From positions 2,191 through 66,190 of the forward strand of contig NZ_VCHX02000043.1 in the NCBI RefSeq assembly GCF_005768555.2: a stretch of DNA of 64,000 bases, given 5' to 3'. The stretch comes from Streptomyces sporangiiformans (GTDB taxonomy: Bacteria > Actinomycetota > Actinomycetes > Streptomycetales > Streptomycetaceae). The translations under genes and the position numbers were made by a program. Shown piece after piece: positions 8,029 through 15,765 of the stretch. The notes under the pieces are model-generated. The model worked only from the letters and a program-made list of their open reading frames with translations. It had not been told where the DNA came from and made no database searches. Position 1 is the stretch's first letter, and each line of letters begins with the position of its first letter.

Positions 8029-8861
8029 ACGGAAGCCTCCTCCTTCTCCAGCTGCTGGGCCCTGGCCACCTCGTCGTGCAGCAGCGACCAGATCTCGTGA
8101 CGGTGGCGCGCGAACTCGGGACTGGAGCGGAGGTCGTCCGTCGTCGTACGGGAGTCGAAGGCGATCGGCACGATCTGCTTGATGCGGCCCGGCCTGGATG
8201 TCATGACGGCGACGCGCTGTCCCAGGTAGACGGCCTCGTCGATGCCGTGCGTGATGAAGACGACTGTCTTGCCGGTGCGTTGCCAGATGCGCAGCAGCTC
8301 GTCCTGCAGTGACTCCCGGGTCTGGGCGTCCAGCGCGGCGAACGGCTCGTCCAGCAGCAGGACATCGGGGTCGTAGGCGAGGCTGCGGGCGATCGCCACC
8401 CGCTGCTTCATCCCGCCCGACAGCTCATGCGGATGGCGGTTCTCGAACCCGGTCAGGCCGACCAGCTCCAGGAACTCCCTGGCCCGTGCGGCACGTTGGC
8501 GCCGTGGGACGCCGGTGGCCTCCAGGCCGAACTCGACGTTGCCCAGCGCTGTGCGCCACGGCAGCAGCGCGTACTGCTGGAAGACGATGCCGCGGTCCAG
8601 CCCTGGGCCGGTGACGGGTTCGCCGTCCAGCAGGATCCGTCCGCCGGTGGGCCGGGTGAGGCCGCCGAGCAGATCCAGCAGGGTCGACTTTCCGCAGCCA
8701 CTGGGACCGACCAGGACGACGAACTCGCCTGCCGCTATGTCCAGGTCGATGCCGTCGAGGGCGGTGAACCGGGTCGCGTGCCGGGCCCCCGCACGGTCCT
8801 TGACGGTGAATTCCTTCCGTACATTCTCGAACGCGATCTTGGGTGTGGTGGATTCCGGCAT
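8025..8861 (-). CDS. ssuB: Sulfonate ABC transporter ATP-binding protein (SsuB-like)
   Basis: 278 residues. Walker A GPSGCGKST, Q-loop FQQYALLPWRT, signature LSGGMKQRVAIARSLA and Walker B LLLDEPFAALD are all intact, followed by the switch His (FITHGIDEA). The sequence after the signature is that of the nitrate/sulfonate/taurine importer family. ATG at 8861 is taken as start, 4 bp after the ssuA stop. It energises uptake through SsuC in the cytoplasm. Confidence 0.92.
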   Translation of the reverse strand: MPESTTPKIAFENVRKEFTVKDRAGARHATRFTALDGIDLDIAAGEFVVLVGPSGCGKSTLLDLLGGLTRPTGGRILLDGEPVTGPGLDRGIVFQQYALLPWRTALGNVEFGLEATGVPRRQRAARAREFLELVGLTGFENRHPHELSGGMKQRVAIARSLAYDPDVLLLDEPFAALDAQTRESLQDELLRIWQRTGKTVVFITHGIDEAVYLGQRVAVMTSRPGRIKQIVPIAFDSRTTTDDLRSSPEFARHRHEIWSLLHDEVARAQQLEKEEASV

Positions 8862-8865
8862 GGGA

Positions 8866-9909
8866 TCAGCTCCCGCTCTTCGAGGCGGAGGGGGACTTCT
8901 TGTTGCCGTTGAACTCATTGGTGTAGAGGTCCGACAGCTTGACCTGGTCCTTCTTGATGTCGCCGCGCTCGACCAACCAGTCGATCCACAACTGGAGTTC
9001 CTTGCCGGTGATCCGGCCCGACCTCTCGGCGACGCCGAAGGACCGCCAGTACTTCAGCGGTGCGGTGTCCTCGTTGCGGCCGCGCTTCTTCACGATCTCC
9101 GTCATCCGGGCGACCACCTCTTCGCGCGGAGTGGAACGGGACCAGTCGATGGCCCGCCCGACGGCGGTGGTGAACACCCGGGCCGTGTCGGGGTTCTGCT
9201 CCAGAAAGCGGTCCGTCATCACGTAGGTGCCGGCGCTGAACGCGCCCAGCAGTTCGTAGTCCGTGAACAGCGCGCGAATGCCACCGGTTTCCAGGGCCTT
9301 GTCGCGCAGGATGCCGCCGAGTACGGCCACATCGATCTGTTTCTGACGCAGCGACTGCTCGGTATTGACCGGGGGCACCACGAGTGGCTCGGCCTTGCCG
9401 ATCTGCGCCTGGGACAGACCACCTCGCTGGAGGTAGATGTCGAGCATGGCCTCGGAGTGGGCTCCGAGGGTGTTCATGCCGATCTTCTTGCCGATCAGGT
9501 CCTCGGGCGAACGGACCGGGCTGCCCTCGAGGACGTAGAAGCCGTTGTACGCGTACTTGTCGGCGCCGTAGTAGCTGATGACGGCCTTGATGGGGGCGTT
9601 GTTCGCGGCCAGTTTGACGACCGCGCCGTTGAAGGCGCCGCCGAAGTCGGTCTGGCCCGTTGCCGCGGACTGGATGTCCTGCGGCCCGCTGATCGTGTTG
9701 CCGACCCACTCCAGCTTCACGTCCTCCAGATAGCCGAGATCCTCGGCCAGCTCAGGCAGGGTGACCTGGCCCGCCCAGCCCTGGTACCGGAGCGTCTTGG
9801 TCTGGCTCTTGCCTGCCGTGGCTCCGGCGGACGTGCCGCAGCTCACGGCCACCGCCGAAAGACCGAGCAGAGAGAGGAATTGGCGTCGGGTCGATGCGGT
9901 CGTGGCCAT
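8866..9909 (-). CDS. ssuA: Sulfonate ABC transporter substrate-binding protein (SsuA-like)
   Basis: 347 residues. The N-terminus STRRQFLSLLGLSAVAVSCG combines a twin-arginine motif with a lipobox-like AVSC, so it may be a Tat-exported lipoprotein. The mature protein has the NMT1/SsuA pattern: TLRYQGWAGQVTLPELAEDL, GQTDFGGAFNGAVVKL and a LIGKKIGMNTLGAHSEAML region. The ATG at 9909 follows an AGGAC element. It is first in the ssuABC - LLM - tauD set. A small leader-peptide gene 230 bp upstream probably governs its expression. Confidence 0.9.
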   Translation of the reverse strand: MATTASTRRQFLSLLGLSAVAVSCGTSAGATAGKSQTKTLRYQGWAGQVTLPELAEDLGYLEDVKLEWVGNTISGPQDIQSAATGQTDFGGAFNGAVVKLAANNAPIKAVISYYGADKYAYNGFYVLEGSPVRSPEDLIGKKIGMNTLGAHSEAMLDIYLQRGGLSQAQIGKAEPLVVPPVNTEQSLRQKQIDVAVLGGILRDKALETGGIRALFTDYELLGAFSAGTYVMTDRFLEQNPDTARVFTTAVGRAIDWSRSTPREEVVARMTEIVKKRGRNEDTAPLKYWRSFGVAERSGRITGKELQLWIDWLVERGDIKKDQVKLSDLYTNEFNGNKKSPSASKSGS

Positions 9910-10140
9910 GGAGAAGTCCTGTTCGAGATCGGTGGAGCGGCTGGAGTTCTTTCTGCGGATGCGCATCGCGAGAAATGACGTCAAGGCGGTTCCGGGAATG
10001 GGGAAACCTCAGCCGGAAATGGTGCGCCCGTGCTTGGAAGAAGGCAGGGCAGACGCCGAACGGCGGAAAAGGAACCTCAGTTGCGGGTGTCTTTGAGGAA
10101 TCCGTCAATGGGAGAGCACGAGAGCGTGCCCGTCGGCGGG

Positions 10141-10284
10141 TTAGCGGCCGACGGCACAGATGGCGCTGGCCTGGCGTCGCAGATCGACGTGCAGACGCGC
10201 GGCGAGGTTCTCGGAGTTGCTCACATAAGAAGAGTCGCAGTGAAATCCGGTCACGTCAATGTCTCGTTCGGCTCTGTCTCGCAT
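10141..10284 (-). CDS. Putative cysteine-responsive leader peptide of the ssu operon
   Basis: A 47-codon frame from ATG 10284 (preceded by AGGGAA) ends with AARLHVDLRRQASAIC plus a short tail. The H-V-D-L...SA-x-C signature is shared by annotated actinobacterial leader peptides upstream of sulfur-assimilation genes, where Cys codons near the stop sense Cys-tRNA supply. A GTG at 10224 would give a 27-residue form. It lies 230 bp upstream of ssuA on the same strand with no gene between. The role in attenuation is inference from this placement and from two related frames at 12.4-12.6 kb. Confidence 0.7.
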   Translation of the reverse strand: MRDRAERDIDVTGFHCDSSYVSNSENLAARLHVDLRRQASAICAVGR

Positions 10285-10364
10285 GCTGAATTCCCTGACA
10301 TACGCGTGAAGTACGGCGTTCACAATCGCCCGGACGAGAAGCGCTGGAGTCCCAGGAGTCAAGC

Positions 10365-10416
10365 AAGCAGGATCAGGCAAGCAGGATCAAGTAAGCCAGG
10401 ATCAGGCAGGCAGGAT
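10365..10416. repeat. Short direct repeats (AAGCAGGATCAGG unit)
   Basis: Four imperfect 14-15-bp copies of AAGCAGGATCAGGC follow each other head to tail, spanning the stop codon of the flavoprotein gene ending at 10402 and the spacer before the ssu leader promoter. Function unknown. They could be a binding-site array or replication slippage. Confidence 0.75.
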
Positions 10417-11631
10417 GAAAGGGGGATGCGCACCATTGAGGAAATAGTCCCCGACATCGCGAAGTCGGTGGGCGACGGGCTCGTACAAGGTGTGGGTGCG
10501 GGCATTGCGCCAGAAACGGTCGAAGCCCAGCCGCGAGGACGCCGAGCGGGCTCCTATGACATCCAGGGCCCGGGCGGTGGACTCCTGCACGGCTGTGGAG
10601 GCTGCGGCTTCGGCCACCGCCACGAGGACCGAGATCTCCGCGTACTCGTCGTAGGTGAGGTCTTTTCCGCGGTCCAGCCCGCTCTGCAAGGCTTCCAGCG
10701 CCTGATCGGTGAGGGCGGACGCGGAGCGGGTGAGGACGGTGAGTTCCCCGTAGGCGGTCAGCACATGCGGGTCCTGGGGAGAGCCGACCAGCCAGGCCGG
10801 CTGACCGGGGGAGTGGCCAGCCCTGCTGTACTCACGGGCTTCGGCGAGCACCCCCTCGGCCATGCCGAGACAGAGCTGGACGGAGATGAGCCGCCCGACC
10901 GGCGATGCCAGAGCGGCCAAGGGCGACAGGACGTCCTCGTCCGCGGACAGGGAGCAGAGTACGTCGTCGGTACCGATCGGCACGGCGTCGAACTCCACGC
11001 TCCCGCCGGCCGCGAGCCGTTGGCCGAAGGGGTCGGTGTCGCCGTCGACCTGCACGCCGCGACGGGAGGGTTCGACGACGACGGCGAAGGGTTCACCGGT
11101 GTCGGCCCGCAGGGCCCGCACGGCGAGGCGGTCGGCGACCAGGACCCCGGTGACGTAGCTCTGCCGGCCGTCCAGCATCAAGCCGTCGGCGGTGTCGGCC
11201 AGCGTCAGGGGAGGTTCCTGGCGGGCGAAACCGCCACCCCAGCACCACTGTTCCGCCGTGGACTGCCGCTCGATCCGCTCGGCGAGGTCCGGCTCGGTGA
11301 AGAACCGGGCCGTCCACGACAGGAAGTAGTGACAGCCGAGCAGTTGACCGATCGCGCCGTCGGCCGCGGCGATCTCCCGCACGACGGCGTAGGCCGTGCG
11401 CCAGTCCGCGCCTCCGCCGCCGAGCTCGGCCGGTGTCAGCAGCGTCAGCAGTCCGGCCTCACGCAGCCGGGACACCTCGTCGAACGGGGCCTTGCCCGCC
11501 TGGTCCCGGGCCACCGCGTCCGTGGCCAGGTCCTCCGCAGTCTCACGGGCCACGCGCAGCCAGTGTGCGCGGCCGGGCCCGGTCCGGTCGGAAGGTGAGA
11601 CGGGGCGGGACGGCACAGGGGCGACACCCAT
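10402..11631 (-). CDS. Acyl-CoA-dehydrogenase-fold flavin monooxygenase (SfnB/DszC-like)
   Basis: 409 residues with an acyl-CoA dehydrogenase fold: an N-terminal helical region (EVSRLREAGLLTLLTPAELG), a mid beta-domain (WCWGGGFARQEPPLTLADTA) and a C-terminal helical FAD/FMN region (GARSASSRLGFDRFWRNART). The RFWRNAR(T)HT ending is characteristic of SfnB, DszC and related reduced-flavin monooxygenases rather than true dehydrogenases. It would act on sulfur heterocycles or sulfones released from imported compounds. ATG at 11631 has a GAGGAGACC ribosome site. It is co-oriented with the regulator ending at 11646, only 14 bp away. Confidence 0.82.
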   Translation of the reverse strand: MGVAPVPSRPVSPSDRTGPGRAHWLRVARETAEDLATDAVARDQAGKAPFDEVSRLREAGLLTLLTPAELGGGGADWRTAYAVVREIAAADGAIGQLLGCHYFLSWTARFFTEPDLAERIERQSTAEQWCWGGGFARQEPPLTLADTADGLMLDGRQSYVTGVLVADRLAVRALRADTGEPFAVVVEPSRRGVQVDGDTDPFGQRLAAGGSVEFDAVPIGTDDVLCSLSADEDVLSPLAALASPVGRLISVQLCLGMAEGVLAEAREYSRAGHSPGQPAWLVGSPQDPHVLTAYGELTVLTRSASALTDQALEALQSGLDRGKDLTYDEYAEISVLVAVAEAAASTAVQESTARALDVIGARSASSRLGFDRFWRNARTHTLYEPVAHRLRDVGDYFLNGAHPPFILPA

Positions 11632-11645
11632 GGAAACTGGTCTCC

Positions 11646-12215
11646 TCAAGACCGGCCGCAGGGTGCGGCGTCGGGGCTCTCCTGCTGGTCGGGCACGTAC
11701 TTGTAGCCCACGCGCCGTACCGTGACGATCCGGTGCCGGTGAGCCTTGCCCAGCTTGCGGCGCAGGCGCGCGATGTGGACATCTACGGTGCGGCCGTCGC
11801 CGACATGGTCGTAGCCCCATACGCCGGCCACCAACTGCTCGCGCGAGTGCACACGGTCGGGGTCCAGAACGAGATGGGCCAGCAGCTGGAACTCCAGGTA
11901 GGTGAGGTCCAGTCTGCGCCCCTCGACCTCGGCGACATGGCGCGCGGAGTCGATGCGAACGACGTCATCTTCCGTCCGGCGCACAGGAAATGTCTCCGTG
12001 TAAGTAACCGGTCGGATCTCCGGCCGCGCCCCGTCCTTGGTGAAGAGATCGGCGGGGTCGGTGCCTTCGGGGACGAGTACGAGGTAGCCGAGGAGGGGCG
12101 GTGAACCGTGTTCCCCGGCGCCGCCCCGTGGGGTGTCGCCCACCAGGCGCAGATGGCGCATGTCGGTGAGCGGCGAGCCGAGTGGAGTGGCCTGGGCCGG
12201 AAGTGCCGTGGTCAT
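11646..12215 (-). CDS. OmpR/PhoB-type winged-helix regulator without a receiver domain
   Basis: 189 residues. The C-terminal about 95 form a trans_reg_C winged helix (LDLTYLEFQLLAHLVLDPDR, SREQLVAGVWGY, then RTVDVHIARLRRKLG and VRRVGYKYVP). The N-terminal about 90 residues contain LLGYLVLVPEGTDPADLF but no phosphorylatable receiver core, so it is not a normal response regulator. It sits between a leader peptide gene (12408-12325, same strand) and the SfnB-like gene. A sulfur-responsive activator is a reasonable guess; the signal is unknown. Confidence 0.85.
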   Translation of the reverse strand: MTTALPAQATPLGSPLTDMRHLRLVGDTPRGGAGEHGSPPLLGYLVLVPEGTDPADLFTKDGARPEIRPVTYTETFPVRRTEDDVVRIDSARHVAEVEGRRLDLTYLEFQLLAHLVLDPDRVHSREQLVAGVWGYDHVGDGRTVDVHIARLRRKLGKAHRHRIVTVRRVGYKYVPDQQESPDAAPCGRS

Positions 12216-12324
12216 GGCGGTCGTCCTTCAGAAGCGTGCGGGGTCATCAGACGTGCTGGGTGAGCTCGGCCTGATCACCGGGGGAGGGGGCGGAACGGCA
12301 CGCGCGGCGTGTGGGGCTCGTGCC

Positions 12325-12408
12325 TTACACGCGACAGCAGGCGGCGCTGACGACGTGACCAAAGTCGACATGCCGACGACGAACGAGTCGTTGCTGCGTG
12401 GGGGACAT
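12325..12408 (-). CDS. Leaderless cysteine leader peptide (27 aa) upstream of the winged-helix regulator
   Basis: The frame from ATG 12408 to TAA encodes 27 residues ending RRHVDFGHVVSAACCRV, with tandem Cys codons near the stop. The HVDF...SAACC motif matches the plus-strand frame at 12565 and the ssu leader. A TTGACG / CAGGAT promoter ends 7 nt before the ATG, so the transcript should start at or next to the initiation codon. Cysteine-codon leaders of this kind attenuate downstream sulfur genes in actinobacteria. Here the first downstream gene is the regulator starting at 12215. Confidence 0.75.
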   Translation of the reverse strand: MSPTQQRLVRRRHVDFGHVVSAACCRV

Positions 12409-12415
12409 GTCCATC

Positions 12416-12445
12416 ATCCTGCGCATCCCGCCGGGCACCCGTCAA
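12416..12445 (-). promoter_or_regulatory. Promoter for the minus-strand leader peptide
   Basis: On the minus strand a -35 TTGACG (12445-12440), an 18-bp spacer and a -10 CAGGAT (12421-12416) fit a vegetative Streptomyces promoter. The -10 ends 7 nt before the ATG at 12408, predicting leaderless translation. Confidence 0.6.
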
Positions 12446-12528
12446 CACTTTCCCAGTAAATCGATAGGAAATGCAGGAATCACCGGCGCCAGGAACGGCT
12501 CCATGCCGGTCCGGCATGCGGGTCGTGG

Positions 12529-12557
12529 TTGACGAGAAGCGAGATGTACTGCTCAAT
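12529..12557 (+). promoter_or_regulatory. Promoter for the plus-strand leader peptide
   Basis: TTGACG (12529-12534), a 17-bp spacer and a -10-like CTCAAT (12552-12557) precede the ATG at 12565 by 7 nt. The geometry mirrors the divergent minus-strand promoter, and it again predicts a leaderless message. The -10 is a weaker match than its partner. Confidence 0.5.
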
Positions 12558-12564
12558 TGGTCGC

Positions 12565-12642
12565 ATGAACGCTGAGCGGCACCTGGTCACCCGTGACCAC
12601 ATCGACTTCGGTCGGGTGTGGTCCGCCGCCTGTTGCGCCTGA
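12565..12642 (+). CDS. Leaderless cysteine leader peptide (25 aa) upstream of the LLM/GNAT/ABC operon
   Basis: ATG 12565 to TGA 12642 encodes 25 residues ending RDHIDFGRVWSAACCA. The HIDF...SAACC core is nearly the same as in the divergent minus-strand peptide, with two adjacent Cys codons just before the stop. No ribosome site is visible, and the promoter-like -10 lies only 7 nt upstream. A 413-nt untranslated stretch follows before the monooxygenase gene, leaving room for attenuator structures. Reading: a cysteine-supply sensor for the downstream organosulfur operon. Confidence 0.75.
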   Translation: MNAERHLVTRDHIDFGRVWSAACCA

Positions 12643-13055
12643 CTCGGCAGCGGGCTGCCCGGCGGCCCTTCCCTCCCTCGGTGTCCCCGTCGCGGGCCGA
12701 GCTCTTCCTTCGTAGCACCGTCGTACGCACGCGCTGACACGCGCTGACACATGCTGGTTGCGCTGACATGCGTTGACCTGCGCCGACATGTGGTGAACAC
12801 GTGCTGAATCCGCGTAGGAACGGTCCTGCGACCGGACGCGCGCTGCCGTCGCCGCCCGACCTCGCCTGAGGCCCCTGCCTCGGCGACATCACTCCTGCTC
12901 ACCCTGCTCACCCTGCTCATCCCGTTCACCCCTTTTCCCGTCACCCTGAAGCGCCGTCATACCCCGGTGCACGGAGGGCCGTTCGGCTCTGCCCGCGGGC
13001 TGCCCACGTGCTGCCCACGACACGGCCCCAGAGGACTTGAGGAAGGTCATCCCCC
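12643..13055 (+). promoter_or_regulatory. 413-bp untranslated leader between the Cys-peptide and the LLM gene, with repeats
   Basis: No convincing gene is present. Just after the leader stop there is a small GGCAG/CTGCC hairpin. From about 12732 to 12795 the unit GCG(C/T)TGAC(A/C) recurs at least five times, and at 12896-12925 ACCCTGCTC is repeated three times. A weak GGAC/GAGGAAGG-type ribosome site precedes 13056. This is where attenuation would take place if the upstream peptide is a cysteine sensor; no terminator/antiterminator pair could be resolved by eye. Confidence 0.5.
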
Positions 13056-14207
13056 ATGCCTGTGGAGTTCCTTGGCATCGCCGCCACCAACAACGGGTCC
13101 GAGACGACCCCGCGCTCCGGCGCCTCCTTCGACAGGGAGTACACCCTGCGACTCGCCCGTGCGCACGAGGACCACGGCTGGGACCGGGTGCTGTTCGCCT
13201 ACGGTTCCGGGTCACCGGACCCCGCTCCGGCCGCCGCGTACATCGCGAGCAAGCTCGACCACCTCCAGATCCTGCTCGCCCACCGGCCGAACGTGTCGTA
13301 CCCGACCTACGCCGCCAAGACCTTCGCCACCCTCGACCAGATCAGCGAGGGCCGGCTGACCGTGCACTTCATCACGGGCGGCAACAACCAGGAGCAGGGC
13401 CGCGAGGGCGACACCCTCACCAAGGACGAGCGCTACGCCCGCACCCGCGAGTACATCCGGATCGTCAAGAAGATCTGGACCACCCGCGAGCCCTTCGACC
13501 ACGAGGGCGAGCACTACCGCTTCCACGACTTCGTCAGCGACGTCTTCCCGGTCCAACAGCCCCGCCCCGACGTGTCGTTCGGCGGCTCGTCCCCCGCCGC
13601 GTACGCCGCGGGGGGCGCCGAGGCCGACATCTACTGCCTGTGGGGTGAGCCCTTGGCGAAGACCGCCGAGCAGATCGAGAACGTGAAGGCGGCCGCGAAG
13701 GCCGCCGGCCGCACCGACGTTCCGCGCATCCAGGTGGCGTTCCGCCCGATCATCGCCCCGACCGAGGAACTCGCCTGGGAGAAGGCCCACCGCACGGTCG
13801 GCGCGATCAAGGCCCGCAAGGAGAAGGGCGAGGCGATCACCAAGCGCCACAACGGGCAGGCGCAGCCGCAGGCTGCAGCACCTCAAAACGTCGGCTCGCA
13901 GCGGCTGATCGCCATCGCCGAGGCGGGGGAGCGCTACGACCGCGCCCTGTGGACCCCGACCGCCGCCGCAACCGGAGGCGCGGGCAACTCCAACGCCCTG
14001 GTCGGCACCCCGGAGACGGTCGCCCAGGCGCTGCTGGACTACTACGACCTCGGCGTCGACATCCTCTCGGCCCGCGGCTACGACCTGCTGGGCGACGCGA
14101 CCGACTTCGGCCGGTACGTGATCCCGATCGTCCGCGAGGAGGTCGCCAAGCGTGACGCCGAGCGGGCGGAGCGCGGCACGGGGAACCTCACGGCGGTGAA
14201 CGGGTGA
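13056..14207 (+). CDS. LLM-class flavin-dependent monooxygenase (SsuD/YxeK-like)
   Basis: 383 residues. Family signatures: DHGWDRVLFAYGSGSPDPAP, AAKTFATLDQISEGRLTVHF followed by ITGGNNQEQ, and PDVSFGGSSPAAYAAGGAEA with DIYCLWGEP. This is the alkanesulfonate-monooxygenase type that uses FMNH2 and O2 to cleave C-S bonds. It is the first protein gene after the cysteine leader peptide, and its stop overlaps the GNAT gene start (GTGA). Together with the GNAT and amino-acid importer it may oxidise N-acetylated S-substituted cysteines rather than simple sulfonates. That is inference from gene order. Confidence 0.88.
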   Translation: MPVEFLGIAATNNGSETTPRSGASFDREYTLRLARAHEDHGWDRVLFAYGSGSPDPAPAAAYIASKLDHLQILLAHRPNVSYPTYAAKTFATLDQISEGRLTVHFITGGNNQEQGREGDTLTKDERYARTREYIRIVKKIWTTREPFDHEGEHYRFHDFVSDVFPVQQPRPDVSFGGSSPAAYAAGGAEADIYCLWGEPLAKTAEQIENVKAAAKAAGRTDVPRIQVAFRPIIAPTEELAWEKAHRTVGAIKARKEKGEAITKRHNGQAQPQAAAPQNVGSQRLIAIAEAGERYDRALWTPTAAATGGAGNSNALVGTPETVAQALLDYYDLGVDILSARGYDLLGDATDFGRYVIPIVREEVAKRDAERAERGTGNLTAVNG

Positions 14208-14740
14208 CTTCTGTCGCACAACCACCGCCGTCACCAACAGAATTGACGATCACTCAGGTGGCAGTGTCGGACCCTCGCGTGGCACCGCTGCTGCGCGAAC
14301 TGGGCGACGAGTACTCGGCACGCTACGGCCGGGATGCCCACGCCGAACTCGCCCGCTACCCCGACGAGGAGTTCACCGCGCCGTACGGCGGCGTACTGCT
14401 GCTGCTCCTCGAGCGCGGCGAGCCGGTCGCGGGCGGTGCCTTCCGCCGGTACGACGAGACCACGGCCGAGCTGAAGCGGATCTGGACGCACTCCGCCCAC
14501 CGCCGACGCGGTCTGGCCCGACGGGTCGTCGCCGAGCTGGAACGCGAGGCGGGCACCCACGGCTACCGGCGGATCTACCTGACCACGGGGCCGCGCCAGC
14601 CCGAGGCGCGCGGCCTGTACCTGACCGCCGGCTACACGCCGCTCTTCGAGACGGAAGCCGACCCGGAAACCATCGGCCCGCTGCCCTTCGAGAAGCACCT
14701 GACGGCCGAAGCACCAGCACGAAAGGCAGCCGACCTGTGA
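14204..14740 (+). CDS. GNAT-family N-acetyltransferase
   Basis: 178 residues, GTG start overlapping the preceding stop. The acetyl-CoA-binding segment is AELKRIWTHSAHRRRGLARR, with the R/Q-x-x-G-x-A loop. YLTTGPRQPEARGLYLTAGY is the usual C-terminal GNAT strand and helix. Position between a monooxygenase and an amino-acid importer parallels YxeL/YtmI (SnaB), which N-acetylates S-alkyl- or S-succino-cysteine before oxidation. The next gene overlaps by 4 bp, so the operon is translationally coupled. The assignment of substrate is inference. Confidence 0.85.
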   Translation: MTSVAQPPPSPTELTITQVAVSDPRVAPLLRELGDEYSARYGRDAHAELARYPDEEFTAPYGGVLLLLLERGEPVAGGAFRRYDETTAELKRIWTHSAHRRRGLARRVVAELEREAGTHGYRRIYLTTGPRQPEARGLYLTAGYTPLFETEADPETIGPLPFEKHLTAEAPARKAADL

Positions 14741-15765
14741 AGCTCCGTGAAATCAGCACCGGCTCGCGCATCGCCGCCGCCTCCCCGGGCGCGGGCACCG
14801 AAGCCCCACCCGTGAAGGACGACCTCGCCTCGCTCAGGGTCGTCCCCGCCCGCCACTACGCCCGGTGGGTGGCGGCCGCAGCCGTGAGCGTGCTCGTCGC
14901 CCAGTTCGCGCACGGCCTGATCACCAACCCCGTCTGGGAGTGGCAGGTCTTCCGCGACTACGTCCTGTCGGAGACGATCGTCACGGCAGTGGGCCTCACG
15001 CTCCAACTCACCGCCTACGCCTCGGTATTGGGCTTCCTCCTGGGCACCGTACTGGCCTTCATGCGGCTGTCGCGCAGCCCGGTGCTCCAGACCGTCGCCT
15101 GGAGCTACATCTGGATCTTCCGGTCCATTCCGATGATCGTCCAGCTGGTGTTCTGGTTCAATCTCAGCGCCCTGTACGAGAGGTTGGGCGTCGGCATCCC
15201 CTTCGGCCCGGTGTTCTGGTCCATCGACAGCAACAGTCTGATCGGAACCATCGGGGCGGCGCTCATCGGGCTGTCGCTGCACCAGGCCGCCTACGCCGCT
15301 GAGATCGTGCGCGGCGGTGTCCTCGCCGTCGACCACGGACAGCTGGAGGCCGCCGCCGCACTGGGCATCCCCCGGCTCAGGCAGATCCGCCGGATCGTGC
15401 TGCCACAGGCCATGCGCGCCATCCTGCCCACCGCCGGCAACGAGATCATCGGCCTGCTCAAGGGCACCTCGGTGGTCTACGTCATGGCGATCGGCGAGCT
15501 GTTCTACCAGGTGACGGTGATCTACGGCCGCAACGGCCGGGTGATCCCGCTACTGATGGTCGCCACCGCCTGGTACGTGGTCCTCACCTCCCTGCTGTCG
15601 GTCGCGCAGTACTACGTGGAGCGGCGCTACGCCCGAGGCGCCAACCGCACCCCGCCGCCCACCCCGTTGCAGCGCGCCCGTCGTTTCGTACGCACCCTGC
15701 GGGCCGCGGCGGCACGGCGCAACCAGCCCGTCGTGCCCCTGAGCCTCGCGGGAGGCAGGCGATGA
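14737..15765 (+). CDS. Polar amino acid ABC transporter permease (HisM/GlnP; TcyB/YxeN-like)
   Basis: 342 residues, longer than the usual 220-300 because of about 70 N-terminal residues and a basic C-terminal tail. The core is a His/Glu/Gln-type permease: [24 protein letters not shown] segment, [17 protein letters not shown], then [12 protein letters not shown] and the EAA loop ([20 protein letters not shown]). GTG start overlaps the GNAT stop. In this setting the cargo is plausibly cystine or an S-substituted cysteine. Confidence 0.9.
   Translation: MKLREISTGSRIAAASPGAGTEAPPVKDDLASLRVVPARHYARWVAAAAVSVLVAQFAHGLITNPVWEWQVFRDYVLSETIVTAVGLTLQLTAYASVLGFLLGTVLAFMRLSRSPVLQTVAWSYIWIFRSIPMIVQLVFWFNLSALYERLGVGIPFGPVFWSIDSNSLIGTIGAALIGLSLHQAAYAAEIVRGGVLAVDHGQLEAAAALGIPRLRQIRRIVLPQAMRAILPTAGNEIIGLLKGTSVVYVMAIGELFYQVTVIYGRNGRVIPLLMVATAWYVVLTSLLSVAQYYVERRYARGANRTPPPTPLQRARRFVRTLRAAAARRNQPVVPLSLAGGRR

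Noticed and set aside
12553..12944. Overlapping minus-strand frames of 78-154 codons in the leader region
   Set aside because: They have Arg/Ser-rich random composition and coincide with short DNA repeats; the plus-strand leader peptide and its promoter explain the region better.
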